Of a DNA stretch of 64,000 nucleotides, positions 33,752 through 41,203 are shown piece by piece (positions within the stretch are counted from its first letter, which is position 1; each line of letters opens with the position of its first letter). The notes beneath the pieces are model-generated. The model was not told where the DNA came from. It saw nothing but the letters and a program-made list of their open reading frames with translations, and did not search any database. The DNA comes from Achromobacter insolitus (GTDB lineage Bacteria > Pseudomonadota > Gammaproteobacteria > Burkholderiales > Burkholderiaceae_B): NCBI RefSeq assembly GCF_002209555.1, contig NZ_NJIF01000016.1, positions 34,216 through 98,215 of the forward strand, given 5' to 3'. The translations under genes were made by a program, and so were the position numbers.

Positions 33752-34705
33752 TCAGGCTCCCAGTGCGCCGGCTTCCATGCGCAACGCATCCAGAAATCGC
33801 AACAGCGCCGGCGCCGCCTCGACTTGGGCGCGCTGCACCACCCCAACCGGCGGCAGGTTCCAATCGGGGCGGAATCTCAGGATCGCCAGCACTCCCAGCG
33901 CGGCATAGTGCTGCGCCACGGCGCGCGGCATGGCGGATAGCAGGTCGCTGCTGCGTAGCAACACTTCGTTGGCCAGCAATGAAACCGACTCCGCCATGGG
34001 TGCGCGCAGCGTCAGCCCTTGTTCGGCGAAGTAGGCGTCGATGCGCTGGCGCAGCGGGGCTTGCGGCGGCGGCAGAATCCAATCTTGCCGCGCCAGGGCG
34101 GCAGCCGTGATGCGGGTGGACTTGGCCAGCGGATGGCCTACGCGAGCCACGACGCATATGGGTTCTTCGTATAGCACTTCGGTCCGGAACACGGGTTGCG
34201 TCGCATCCAGCATCAGGCGCCCCAGCACGCAGTCGAGTTCGCCCCGTGTCAGGCCCGCCAGCAGCATGTCGTGCGCGCCTTCCTGCAGCATGACGGTGAC
34301 GCCGGCATGATCGGCGCGCAGGCGCTGCAGAGCACGCGGCACCAGCACGGGCAAGGCTACCTGTTGCACGCCGACGCGGATCCGTCCGCTGGCACCCGCG
34401 GCCAAAGCCGCGATTTCGTTGCGGGCGCCGGACAGGTCGGACCAGAGCACGTCGGCCTTGCGGGCCAGCGCGTGGCCGAATCCCGTAGGCACGATGCCCC
34501 GGCGCGTGCGCTGGAACAGCGGCACGCCGAACATGTCTTCCAGTTCCAGCAACTGCTTGCTGGCGGCGGGCTGCGTCATGCCGAGCTCGGCGGCGGCCTT
34601 GTGCACGCTGCCCAGCGCGTACAGCGCCCGCAGCAAATCCAGATGGCGCATGCGCAGGCGCCCGCCGATATGGTGCAGCTCCGGAATCCTGGGGGTGGCC
34701 GCCAT
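33752..34705 (-). CDS. LysR-family transcriptional regulator
   Basis: A 317-residue regulator. The winged helix follows an ~18-residue lead (LLRALYALGSVHKAAAELGM, TQPAASKQLLELE), and a two-lobed effector domain starts near residue 110 (GRIRVGVQQVALPVL). The ATG at 34705 has only a distant AGGA; a later ATG giving MRHLDLLRAL is an alternative. It diverges from a metallo-beta-lactamase-fold gene over 112 AT-rich bases, so it probably controls the MBL-Bug-hydrolase unit at 34818-37520. Confidence 0.91.
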   Translation of the reverse strand: MAATPRIPELHHIGGRLRMRHLDLLRALYALGSVHKAAAELGMTQPAASKQLLELEDMFGVPLFQRTRRGIVPTGFGHALARKADVLWSDLSGARNEIAALAAGASGRIRVGVQQVALPVLVPRALQRLRADHAGVTVMLQEGAHDMLLAGLTRGELDCVLGRLMLDATQPVFRTEVLYEEPICVVARVGHPLAKSTRITAAALARQDWILPPPQAPLRQRIDAYFAEQGLTLRAPMAESVSLLANEVLLRSSDLLSAMPRAVAQHYAALGVLAILRFRPDWNLPPVGVVQRAQVEAAPALLRFLDALRMEAGALGA

Positions 34706-34817
34706 GGTTTTTTGCAATTCCTGTTGGTTATCACAGCATTCTAATAATTGATTAGATTGTATGCACCCCATACCTATACTGGACCGCAGTTCAACCGTCC
34801 TGCATAAAGGGGAAAAC

Positions 34818-35711
34818 ATGAAGATCACGATGCTGGGAACCGGCGCCGCGCTGCCCGATCCCGACCGGGGCCAGTCCGCCATCCTTCTGACGCTGGATGA
34901 CGATACCCATTACCTGTTCGATTGCGGCGAAGGCGCCACCCGCCAGATGGTGCGCGCCAATGTCGATCCCGCCAAGGTCGGCTTCGTGTTCTTGACGCAC
35001 CTGCACCACGACCACATTTGCGACTATCCCTACTTCGTTATCTCCAGCTGGATGCTCAACAAGACGGGCGCCCCGCTGGTGCTGGGGCCGAAGGGCACGC
35101 GCCATTTCGTCGATCACCTGTTCGAGAACGGCGCCTACCATACCGACTACCAGGCGCGCAGCGCCTATCCCGTGCGCCAGGCCAACCTGGAAGCCATGCG
35201 GCCCGAAGTGCGGGAAGTCAGTCCCGGCCCGGTATTCGACGACGGCAGGGTGCGCATTTCGGTCGACTGGGTGGAACACATTCCGCGCGATGTGTGTGAA
35301 TGCTTCGGCGTGCGGGTGGAGGCGGAAGGCAAGGTCATTGCGTTCAGCGGCGATACCGCGCCCTGTGAAGCCATGGTGCGGCTGGCGCAAGACGCCGACT
35401 TGCTGATCCATGAGTGCACGTTCCCCGAATCGTTCATCGCGCATCGCGCCAAGACCGGCGTGGGCACGTATGCGCACACCAGTCCCACGGACCTGGGCAT
35501 CATCGCCAGCCGGGCGGGCGTCAAAAGCCTGGTGGCGACGCACTTCGGCCATTTCGATTCGACCAGCCCGGTGATCAAGCGTGCCGCCGCCAAGCATCTG
35601 CCCGTGGAGCTGATGGGGCCGCACCTGATGGATGAGATCGTGGCCGACATCCGCAAGAACTATACGGGTCCGCTGCGGCTGGCTCACGACCTGATGCGCA
35701 TCGACTTGTAG
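34818..35711 (+). CDS. Metallo-beta-lactamase-fold hydrolase (RNase Z / arylsulfatase-like)
   Basis: A 297-residue zinc hydrolase. It has MLGTGAALPDPDRGQSA at the N-terminus, the metal motif HLHHDH at 61-66, FSGDTAPCEAMV with a metal aspartate, HECTFPE, and ATHFGHFDS near the end. This layout is shared by RNase Z and related MBL enzymes acting on small molecules. The catabolic neighbours (Bug receptor, alpha/beta hydrolase) argue for a small-molecule esterase or lactonase rather than tRNA processing. No signal peptide. AAAGGGGAAAAC precedes the ATG. Confidence 0.87.
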   Translation: MKITMLGTGAALPDPDRGQSAILLTLDDDTHYLFDCGEGATRQMVRANVDPAKVGFVFLTHLHHDHICDYPYFVISSWMLNKTGAPLVLGPKGTRHFVDHLFENGAYHTDYQARSAYPVRQANLEAMRPEVREVSPGPVFDDGRVRISVDWVEHIPRDVCECFGVRVEAEGKVIAFSGDTAPCEAMVRLAQDADLLIHECTFPESFIAHRAKTGVGTYAHTSPTDLGIIASRAGVKSLVATHFGHFDSTSPVIKRAAAKHLPVELMGPHLMDEIVADIRKNYTGPLRLAHDLMRIDL

Positions 35712-35783
35712 CATTCGCCAGAAAGCCGCCGGCCCCGAGGCCGGCGCATGCGCGGGCGCCGCCCGCGGGCCAGGGAGACCACT

Positions 35784-36761
35784 ATGACGTACCGGACTTG
35801 CGCCGTATCCGTTTTGCTTGCCTTGGGCGCGGCGGCCTCGCCGCTGGCTGCTCGGGCGCAGTATCCCGATCATCCCATCCGCATCGTGCTGCCCTATGCG
35901 CCTGGAGCGGCGGGCGATGTGGCCATGCGCCAGATCCAGCCGCTCCTGGAAAAGCGCCTCGGCCAGCCTCTGATCGTCGATTACAAGACCGGCGCCGGCG
36001 GCAACATCGGCGCCTTGGAAGTGGCGCGCGCCAAGCCCGACGGCTACACCTTGGTGCTGGGCGCGACCAACAATTTCGTCATCAACCAGTTCCTGTACCG
36101 CAAGCTGGGCTTCGATCCATTGACCGATCTGGAGCCGGTGGGCAAGCTGGCAGACGTGCCCGCCTTTGTCTACGTCAGCGCGGAGGTGCCCGCGACGGAC
36201 TACGCCCGGTTTGCGCAGTATGCGCGGGCCCACGCCGGCAAGCTGAACTATGGATCTCCTGGCATGGGCACCACGCCGCACTTGTCCGGCTACCGCCTCT
36301 CTCAGGCCATGGGGGCGGGCATGACGCACATCGCCTACCGTGGATCCTCCCCTGGCGTGCAGGCCCTCCTGGCCAACGAGATACAGATGTACATCGGCGG
36401 CTATAGCATTGCAGCCGCCTACATGCCGCAGGGCAGGGTGCGTGCCCTGGCCGTGGCGGCGCCTGAACGCTTTGCCGGTCTGCCCGATGTGCCCACCGCC
36501 GCCCAGGCCGGCATGCCGGACGTCGTGCAGGGCAATTGGTGGGGGTTTGCCGCACCCAAGGGCACGCCGCCCGAGCGCGTGGCGCGCTTTGCCGAAGTCT
36601 TGCATGAGGTGCTGGCCTTGCCGGAAGTCCGCCAGGCGTTCCTGGCCGGCGGCTTCGTGCCTGGGCAGGATACGCCCGCGGCGTTCGCCGCGAGCTGGCG
36701 CAACGAAGCGCCGCAATGGCAGGCGGTCGTGCGTGAATCAGGGGTGGTGCTGGATAACTGA
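35784..36761 (+). CDS. Bug/TctC-family periplasmic solute receptor
   Basis: A 325-residue receptor with a signal peptide ending LAARAQ (about residue 26), then YPDHPIRIVLPYAPGAAGD, TGAGGNIGALEVARAKPDGY, HIAYRGSSPGVQALLANEI and FAAPKGTPPERVARFAEVL. CAGGGAGACCACT precedes the ATG at 35784. It is the middle gene of the LysR-linked MBL-Bug-hydrolase unit. Ligand unknown. Confidence 0.95.
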   Translation: MTYRTCAVSVLLALGAAASPLAARAQYPDHPIRIVLPYAPGAAGDVAMRQIQPLLEKRLGQPLIVDYKTGAGGNIGALEVARAKPDGYTLVLGATNNFVINQFLYRKLGFDPLTDLEPVGKLADVPAFVYVSAEVPATDYARFAQYARAHAGKLNYGSPGMGTTPHLSGYRLSQAMGAGMTHIAYRGSSPGVQALLANEIQMYIGGYSIAAAYMPQGRVRALAVAAPERFAGLPDVPTAAQAGMPDVVQGNWWGFAAPKGTPPERVARFAEVLHEVLALPEVRQAFLAGGFVPGQDTPAAFAASWRNEAPQWQAVVRESGVVLDN

Positions 36762-36770
36762 GGAGTCGTC

Positions 36771-37520
36771 ATGGAATTCAGACGCCGCGGCTCGGGCCGG
36801 CCGCTATTCCTGCTGCACGGCTTCTGCTCGTCGTCCGCGATCTGGGGGCCTCTGGCCGACGCGCTTGCGCCAGGGTGCGACGTGATTGCGCCCGATTGGC
36901 CCGGCTTCGGGCGCGACGCGATGACGCAGCCCTTGCACGGGTTGCCCGCCTATGCGGACGCGATCGTCATGCTGGCGGACGAGTTGGGTATCGACGGCTT
37001 TGACGTGCTGGGGCATTCATTCAGCGGCTTCGTTGCGCAGCAGTTGCTGTGCGCGGTTCCCGGTCGAGTGGGACGGGCGGTGCTGTATGGCGCCGGCCTG
37101 CGGGTGGATCCGGCCTTGCGCTTCGAACCCCTGGACCAGACGCTGGCGCGGCTGCGCGCGGACGGTCCGCGGGCCACGGCGCGCCGCGTGCTGGCATCCT
37201 GGTTCCGGGAAGGAGAGCAGGCGCCTGCTTACGCGGCCTGCCTCGAAGACGGCATGTCCATGAGCGCGGCCGGGGCCGCTTCGATGATGGCTGCGGTGCA
37301 CGGCGTGGACTACACGCAGGCGCTGGCTGCCGTGCGTGCACCCGTGCTGGTCATATCCGGCGAATACGAACGCAGCCATCCACTCGCTTCGGCCATGGCC
37401 CTGCGCGCGGCGTTGTCCCATGGCAGCCTTTGCGTGCTGCCGGATTGCGGGCATGCCGCGCACCTGGAGCGTCCGTCATTGTTCAACGCCGCGGTGCGCG
37501 AGTTCCTGGCGCAGGGGTGA
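36771..37520 (+). CDS. Alpha/beta hydrolase
   Basis: A 249-residue hydrolase of the alpha/beta fold. The oxyanion region is FLLHGFCSSSAIW, the nucleophile elbow is GHSFSG with Ser83, and the late catalytic Asp/His fall in SGEYERSHPLAS and CGHAAHLERPS. It resembles 3-oxoadipate enol-lactonases and meta-cleavage-product hydrolases in layout, but the substrate cannot be assigned. It starts 9 bases after the Bug gene and is convergent with hpaI. Confidence 0.9.
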   Translation: MEFRRRGSGRPLFLLHGFCSSSAIWGPLADALAPGCDVIAPDWPGFGRDAMTQPLHGLPAYADAIVMLADELGIDGFDVLGHSFSGFVAQQLLCAVPGRVGRAVLYGAGLRVDPALRFEPLDQTLARLRADGPRATARRVLASWFREGEQAPAYAACLEDGMSMSAAGAASMMAAVHGVDYTQALAAVRAPVLVISGEYERSHPLASAMALRAALSHGSLCVLPDCGHAAHLERPSLFNAAVREFLAQG

Positions 37521-37550
37521 GACAGGCCGGGGCCTGCCCCGGCGTCTGCC

Positions 37551-38351
37551 TCAGTAAGGGCCTTTGGCTGCCGCAGGCGCGGCCGCGTTCTTGAACTGGC
37601 CCGCCAACTGCTCGGCCGCGCGCGCCAGCAGGGTGGCGTCGACGCCGACGGCCACGAAGGTGGCGCCCAGCGACAGGTAGTGCCTGGCCTGGTCCACGCC
37701 GCTGTGCAGGATGCCTGCGGCTTTGCCGCTGCGCACGATGCGCAGGATGGCATCGTCGATCGCCTTGGTCACTTCAGGATGTTCGGGTTGGCCCAGGTAG
37801 CCCATGCTGGCCGACAGGTCGGCCGGGCCGATGAAGGCGCCGTCCACGCCGTCCACCGCCAGGATTTCTTCCAGCGCCTCGACGCCGCGTGGCGTTTCGA
37901 TCTGCACAAGCACGCACATCTGGTCGTTGGCGCGGCGCAGGTAGTCGGGAATGCGGTTCCAGCGCGACGAACGGGCCAGCGCGCTGCCCACGCCGCGCAC
38001 GCCTTGCGGCGGATAACGCACGGCGGCGACGGCGGCGGCCGCTTCTTCGGCGGACTGCACCATGGGCACCAGCAGTGTTTGCGCGCCCGTGTCCAGGATC
38101 TGCTTGATGAGCACCGCGTCGTTCCAGGCTGGCCGCACCACCGGCGCAACTGGGTACGCGGCCATCGATTGCAGCTGCGCCAGAGTGGTCTGCAGCGTGT
38201 TGGGGGCATGCTCGCCGTCGATCAGCAGCCAGTCGAAACCGGCGCCGGCGATGATCTCGGTGGAGTAGGCGTTCGCCAGGCCTGCCCACAGGCCGATCTG
38301 GGGCTTGCCGCTGCGCAAGGCCTGTTTGAAAGTGTTGGTCAATATGTCCAT
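37551..38351 (-). CDS. hpaI: 4-hydroxy-2-oxoheptanedioate (HHED) aldolase HpaI
   Basis: A 266-residue class II pyruvate aldolase of the HpcH/HpaI family, cleaving 4-hydroxy-2-oxoheptanedioate to pyruvate and succinate semialdehyde. Motifs are IGLWAGLANAYSTEI, LLIDGEHAPN (catalytic His), VQIETPRGVEALEEI (metal Glu) and GAFIGPADLSASMG. It is the last gene of the minus-strand hpa operon, 13 bases after hpaH, which fixes its role. It uses a divalent metal and is cytoplasmic. Confidence 0.94.
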   Translation of the reverse strand: MDILTNTFKQALRSGKPQIGLWAGLANAYSTEIIAGAGFDWLLIDGEHAPNTLQTTLAQLQSMAAYPVAPVVRPAWNDAVLIKQILDTGAQTLLVPMVQSAEEAAAAVAAVRYPPQGVRGVGSALARSSRWNRIPDYLRRANDQMCVLVQIETPRGVEALEEILAVDGVDGAFIGPADLSASMGYLGQPEHPEVTKAIDDAILRIVRSGKAAGILHSGVDQARHYLSLGATFVAVGVDATLLARAAEQLAGQFKNAAAPAAAKGPY

Positions 38352-38364
38352 GGATGGGGAGCGG

Positions 38365-39168
38365 TCAGATGAAATGGCAGTTGACGGAACCCAGCACGCC
38401 ATAGTCGACGTTGAAGGTATCGCCAGGGCGGGCCAGCACCGGGCGGGTGAAGGAACCCGACAGGATGATCTCTCCCGCTTCCAGCGCCACGTCGTGGGCG
38501 GCCAGCTTGTTCGCCAGCCATACTACGCCATTGGCGGGATGGTTCAAGACGCCCGCGGCCACGCCGGTTTCCTCGATGACGGCGTTGCGCGACAGGATGG
38601 CGCCGATCCAGCGCAGGTCCAGTTCACCGATCTTGACCGGCCGCCCGCCCATCACGACGCCGGCGTTCGCCGCGTTGTCGGCAATGGTGTCGAACACTTT
38701 GCGGGGGCGCTTGCTGTCGGGATCGATGCTGTGCGATCGCGCGTCGATGATCTCCAGCGCCGGGATCACGTAGTCGACCGCGTCATAAACCTGGAACAGC
38801 GTGACGCCCGGACCTTGCAGGCGCTTGCCCAGCACGAAGGCCAGTTCGACTTCCAGGCGCGGCAGGATGAAGCGGCCGGCGGGGATATCAGCGCCGTCGT
38901 CGAAGAACATATCGTCCAGCAGCATGCCGAAATCGGGTTCGTCGATCTGCGACGCCTGCTGCATGGCGCGCGAGGTCAGGCCGATCTTGTGCCCGCGCTT
39001 GACGCGGCCCTCGGCCAGCTTGATGTCCATCCAGGCGCGCTGGATGGCGTAGGCGTCGGCGATGGCGATGTCGGGGTACTCGAGCGAAATCTGGCGGATC
39101 TGTTGACGGGTGCGTTCGGCTTCGTGCAGGCGCGCGGCGATGGCGCGCACGGTATTGTTGTCTAGCAT
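38365..39168 (-). CDS. hpaH: 2-oxo-hept-3-ene-1,7-dioate (OHED) hydratase HpaH
   Basis: A 267-residue hydratase of the fumarylacetoacetase-like/MhpD fold, adding water to 2-oxo-hept-3-ene-1,7-dioate in homoprotocatechuate breakdown. Length equals the enterobacterial HpaH. Characteristic blocks are KIGLTSRAMQQASQIDEPDFG, LPRLEVELAFVLGK with metal-binding Glu residues, and VVWLANKLAAHDVALEAGE. It lies between hpaG2 (29-base gap) and hpaI. Confidence 0.94.
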   Translation of the reverse strand: MLDNNTVRAIAARLHEAERTRQQIRQISLEYPDIAIADAYAIQRAWMDIKLAEGRVKRGHKIGLTSRAMQQASQIDEPDFGMLLDDMFFDDGADIPAGRFILPRLEVELAFVLGKRLQGPGVTLFQVYDAVDYVIPALEIIDARSHSIDPDSKRPRKVFDTIADNAANAGVVMGGRPVKIGELDLRWIGAILSRNAVIEETGVAAGVLNHPANGVVWLANKLAAHDVALEAGEIILSGSFTRPVLARPGDTFNVDYGVLGSVNCHFI

Positions 39169-39197
39169 CTGGGTTCCAGTAGTAGGGGGGATCGGGG

Positions 39198-39947
39198 TCA
39201 GTTGGGAAAGGGGACCAGCGTATTGACGAGCCGCCCTATGCCTTCGATTTCTGTCACGACTTCGTCGCCGGGCTGGACGTTGACGATGCCGTCAGGTGTG
39301 CCCGTGAGGATCAGGTCGCCCGGTGAAAGCGTCATGAAGCCGCTGAAATACTCGATCAATGCGGGCACGTCGAACACCATGTCGCGGGTATTGCCGCGCT
39401 GCGTCTCGACACCGTTGACCGTGGTGCGCAGATTCAAATTCATGGGATCGGGCACGTCGTCGCGGTCCACCAGCCAGGGGCCTAGCGGCGTGCAGGTGTC
39501 GCGGCTTTTCACGCGCAGATTCGGGCGGTACCAGTTTTCCAGGTAGTCGCGCAGTGCATAGTCGTTGGCTACGGTGTAGCCGGCCACGCAGTCATAGGCC
39601 TGCTCGCGGCTGACTTTGCTGGCGGTCTTGCCGATGACCACGGCCAACTCGCATTCGTAATGCATGAAGGCGACGTCGGCGGGGCGCAAGGTCTGGGCGC
39701 GGTGGCCGACAAACGTATTGGCCGCCTTGAGAAAGCCCAGCGGTTCGTCCGGGGCCTTGAAAGCGAGTTCCTTGGCGTGGTCGGCGTAGTTGATCGCCAG
39801 CGTGAAAGTGGTGCGCGGTTCGAAGGGCGGTAACCATTGCACGGCCTCTTCGGCGTAGACGCGCCCGTCGGCCAGGCGGAGCTGTCCCGGAGCGGCTTCG
39901 GTGGCGGCATGGATGACGCCGTCCAGGGAGATGCGAGCATGTTTCAT
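39198..39947 (-). CDS. HpaG2: C-terminal-type subunit of the HpaG isomerase/decarboxylase
   Basis: A 249-residue fumarylacetoacetate-hydrolase-fold protein. Key segments are AINYADHAKEL, the metal-ligand region FMHYECELAVVIGK, TVANDYALRDYLENWYRPN, RDTCTPLGPW and GDLILTGTPDGI. In enterobacteria HpaG carries two such domains in one ~430-residue chain; here they are separate genes, and this matches the C-terminal half. The pair decarboxylates and isomerises 5-oxopent-3-ene-1,2,5-tricarboxylate. It begins 15 bases after the fused hpaF-hpaG1 gene. Confidence 0.9.
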   Translation of the reverse strand: MKHARISLDGVIHAATEAAPGQLRLADGRVYAEEAVQWLPPFEPRTTFTLAINYADHAKELAFKAPDEPLGFLKAANTFVGHRAQTLRPADVAFMHYECELAVVIGKTASKVSREQAYDCVAGYTVANDYALRDYLENWYRPNLRVKSRDTCTPLGPWLVDRDDVPDPMNLNLRTTVNGVETQRGNTRDMVFDVPALIEYFSGFMTLSPGDLILTGTPDGIVNVQPGDEVVTEIEGIGRLVNTLVPFPN

Positions 39948-39962
39948 GGCGGACTCCGTGGT

Positions 39963-41012
39963 TTATCGGGCAGCGCCGGCCGCGGCCAGCGGATTGCCCA
40001 GTGTGCCGACCCGCGAGATGCTGATGTCGTAGCGCTGGCCCGCGCGTGCGCGCGGCGCGCCGTGGGGAGCGCCCATCAGCAGGATGTCCCCGGCTTCCAG
40101 GGTCATGAACTGGGTGACGTCGGCGATCAGCCGTGCGACGGGACGGATCAGGTCGGCGGTGCTGGCGCGTTGCGCCACCTGGCCGTCGATGCGGACTTCG
40201 ATGTCCAGCGCGTCGGGATCCGTGACGTCGGCGGCGGGTGCCAGGTCTTGTCCGATGGGGCAGAAGCCGTCGCGGCATTTCTGCTTGAGAGCCGGCCGGA
40301 AGTAGCTGGCGTGAGGAACGGACAGGTCGGCCACGACGCGGTAGCCCGCCACGTAGTCCAGCGCCTCGGCTTCGCTCACGCGGGTGGCGCGGCGGGCGAA
40401 CACCACACCCAGGCAGGCGCCTATCTCGACTTCGTCCACGTCCGCCGGCAGGCTGATGACAGCGCCATGCCGGGCGTAGGTATTGGCGGGCTTGATGTAG
40501 AGCACCGGTGCCTTGGGAGCGGCCTTGTACGGGGGCGCGTCCACGGTGTCGCCCATTGCGGCCAGCGCCTGGCGCGTGTTCAGCGCGGCGCCCACCACGG
40601 TCCGCGGCCATGGCGCCGCGGCTGCCGCGGCCCGCGCGGCCAGATGTTCACGGTAGTTGTTGAGTTTGTAGTTCAGCACGGGATCGGCTTCTTCGATCTG
40701 CATCGAGATGCCCAAGGGGCGTGCCGCCATCTGTGGCGCGAGCACGGCGGTCAACGCCTGAAACACGCGTTCGCCCAGCGCGGCCTTCTGTTCAGCGTTG
40801 CGGCCATGGCCGATGCGCAGGACGACATGGACGAAGGCATTGTCGGGATGTCCGTCGACGATAAGGCAATCGTCCACACGCAGCGCGCGCGTACGCGCGC
40901 CGGCCAGGGGGAACAGGCTGCCATCGCCCACGGCGGCATCCTGCACCGTACGCATCAGCGTCTGCGTATCCAGGGCCAGGTTGCCCGAGTACTCAATCCA
41001 GATATGGGGCAT
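39963..41012 (-). CDS. Fusion of CHM isomerase (HpaF) with HpaG1-type FAH-fold domain
   Basis: A 349-residue two-domain protein. Residues 1-125 match 5-carboxymethyl-2-hydroxymuconate isomerase: MPHIWIEYSGN, the core FPLAGARTRALRVDD, DNAFVHVVLRIGHGR and the end DPVLNYKLNNYREHL. Residues ~145-349 are a fumarylacetoacetase-like domain (KPANTYARHGAVISLP, VEIGACLGVVFAR, GDILLMGAPHG) corresponding to the N-terminal half of HpaG. ATG 41012 is preferred over GTG 41024: GGAGCGAGG precedes it, and Met removal exposes Pro1, the catalytic base of this isomerase family. In E. coli these are separate proteins. It is the first gene of the minus-strand hpa operon. Confidence 0.9.
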   Translation of the reverse strand: MPHIWIEYSGNLALDTQTLMRTVQDAAVGDGSLFPLAGARTRALRVDDCLIVDGHPDNAFVHVVLRIGHGRNAEQKAALGERVFQALTAVLAPQMAARPLGISMQIEEADPVLNYKLNNYREHLAARAAAAAAPWPRTVVGAALNTRQALAAMGDTVDAPPYKAAPKAPVLYIKPANTYARHGAVISLPADVDEVEIGACLGVVFARRATRVSEAEALDYVAGYRVVADLSVPHASYFRPALKQKCRDGFCPIGQDLAPAADVTDPDALDIEVRIDGQVAQRASTADLIRPVARLIADVTQFMTLEAGDILLMGAPHGAPRARAGQRYDISISRVGTLGNPLAAAGAAR

Positions 41013-41030
41013 GCCTCGCTCCACCGAATG

Positions 41031-41046
41031 TAATTATCATGTTAAC
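41031..41046. promoter_or_regulatory. hpa operator, left copy (probable HpaR site)
   Basis: TAATTATCATGTTAAC, which matches the reverse complement of the right copy (41152-41167) at 14 of 16 positions. Its core TTATC-AT-GTTAA is a near palindrome, as expected for a MarR-type dimer. It lies directly downstream of the minus-strand -10 box and 18 bases before the hpaF-hpaG1 start. HpaR binding is inferred. Confidence 0.65.
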
Positions 41047-41047
41047 T

Positions 41048-41076
41048 ATATTAATGAAAAAGCCCGGCGGTAACAA
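41048..41076 (-). promoter_or_regulatory. Promoter of the minus-strand hpa operon
   Basis: On the minus strand, TTGTTA (41071-41076) and TAATAT (41048-41053) are spaced by 17 bases, an acceptable sigma-70 promoter. Transcription would start over the left operator copy. Confidence 0.5.
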
Positions 41077-41091
41077 TCCGCGGGAGGGCTT
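41057..41091 (-). terminator. Possible intrinsic terminator or insulator in the hpa divergent region
   Basis: Read on the minus strand, AAGCCC (41086-41091) pairs with GGGCTT (41060-41065) and GCGG (41078-41081) with CCGC (41067-41070), followed by five T (41057-41061). It overlaps the spacer of the predicted promoter, so it could stop transcripts entering from the right or simply be a coincidental hairpin. Confidence 0.4.
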
Positions 41092-41124
41092 GGACGGGCT
41101 GACCTGCTTGGGGGTTTCCCGACG

Positions 41125-41153
41125 TTGACAGCGGGATTCGGCAAGCATAACGT
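41125..41153 (+). promoter_or_regulatory. Promoter of hpaE-hpaD
   Basis: A perfect -35 TTGACA (41125-41130) is followed after 17 bases by TAACGT (41148-41153); CATAAC two bases earlier is an alternative -10. The right operator copy starts at 41152, so a bound repressor would cover the -10 and start site. Confidence 0.55.
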
Positions 41154-41167
41154 TAACGTGTTAATTA
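41152..41167. promoter_or_regulatory. hpa operator, right copy (probable HpaR site)
   Basis: GTTAACGTGTTAATTA contains the palindrome TTAAC-GT-GTTAA. It is the inverted partner of the site at 41031 and lies 37 bases before the hpaE start. Confidence 0.68.
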
Positions 41168-41203
41168 TATTTGCGCCGGCCACCCCGGCGTCAGGAGCCG
41201 CAT

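Noticed and set aside
34791..36716. A 641-codon minus-strand frame over the MBL and Bug genes
   Set aside because: Shadow of strongly supported plus-strand genes. The composition is typical of antisense frames in GC-rich DNA.
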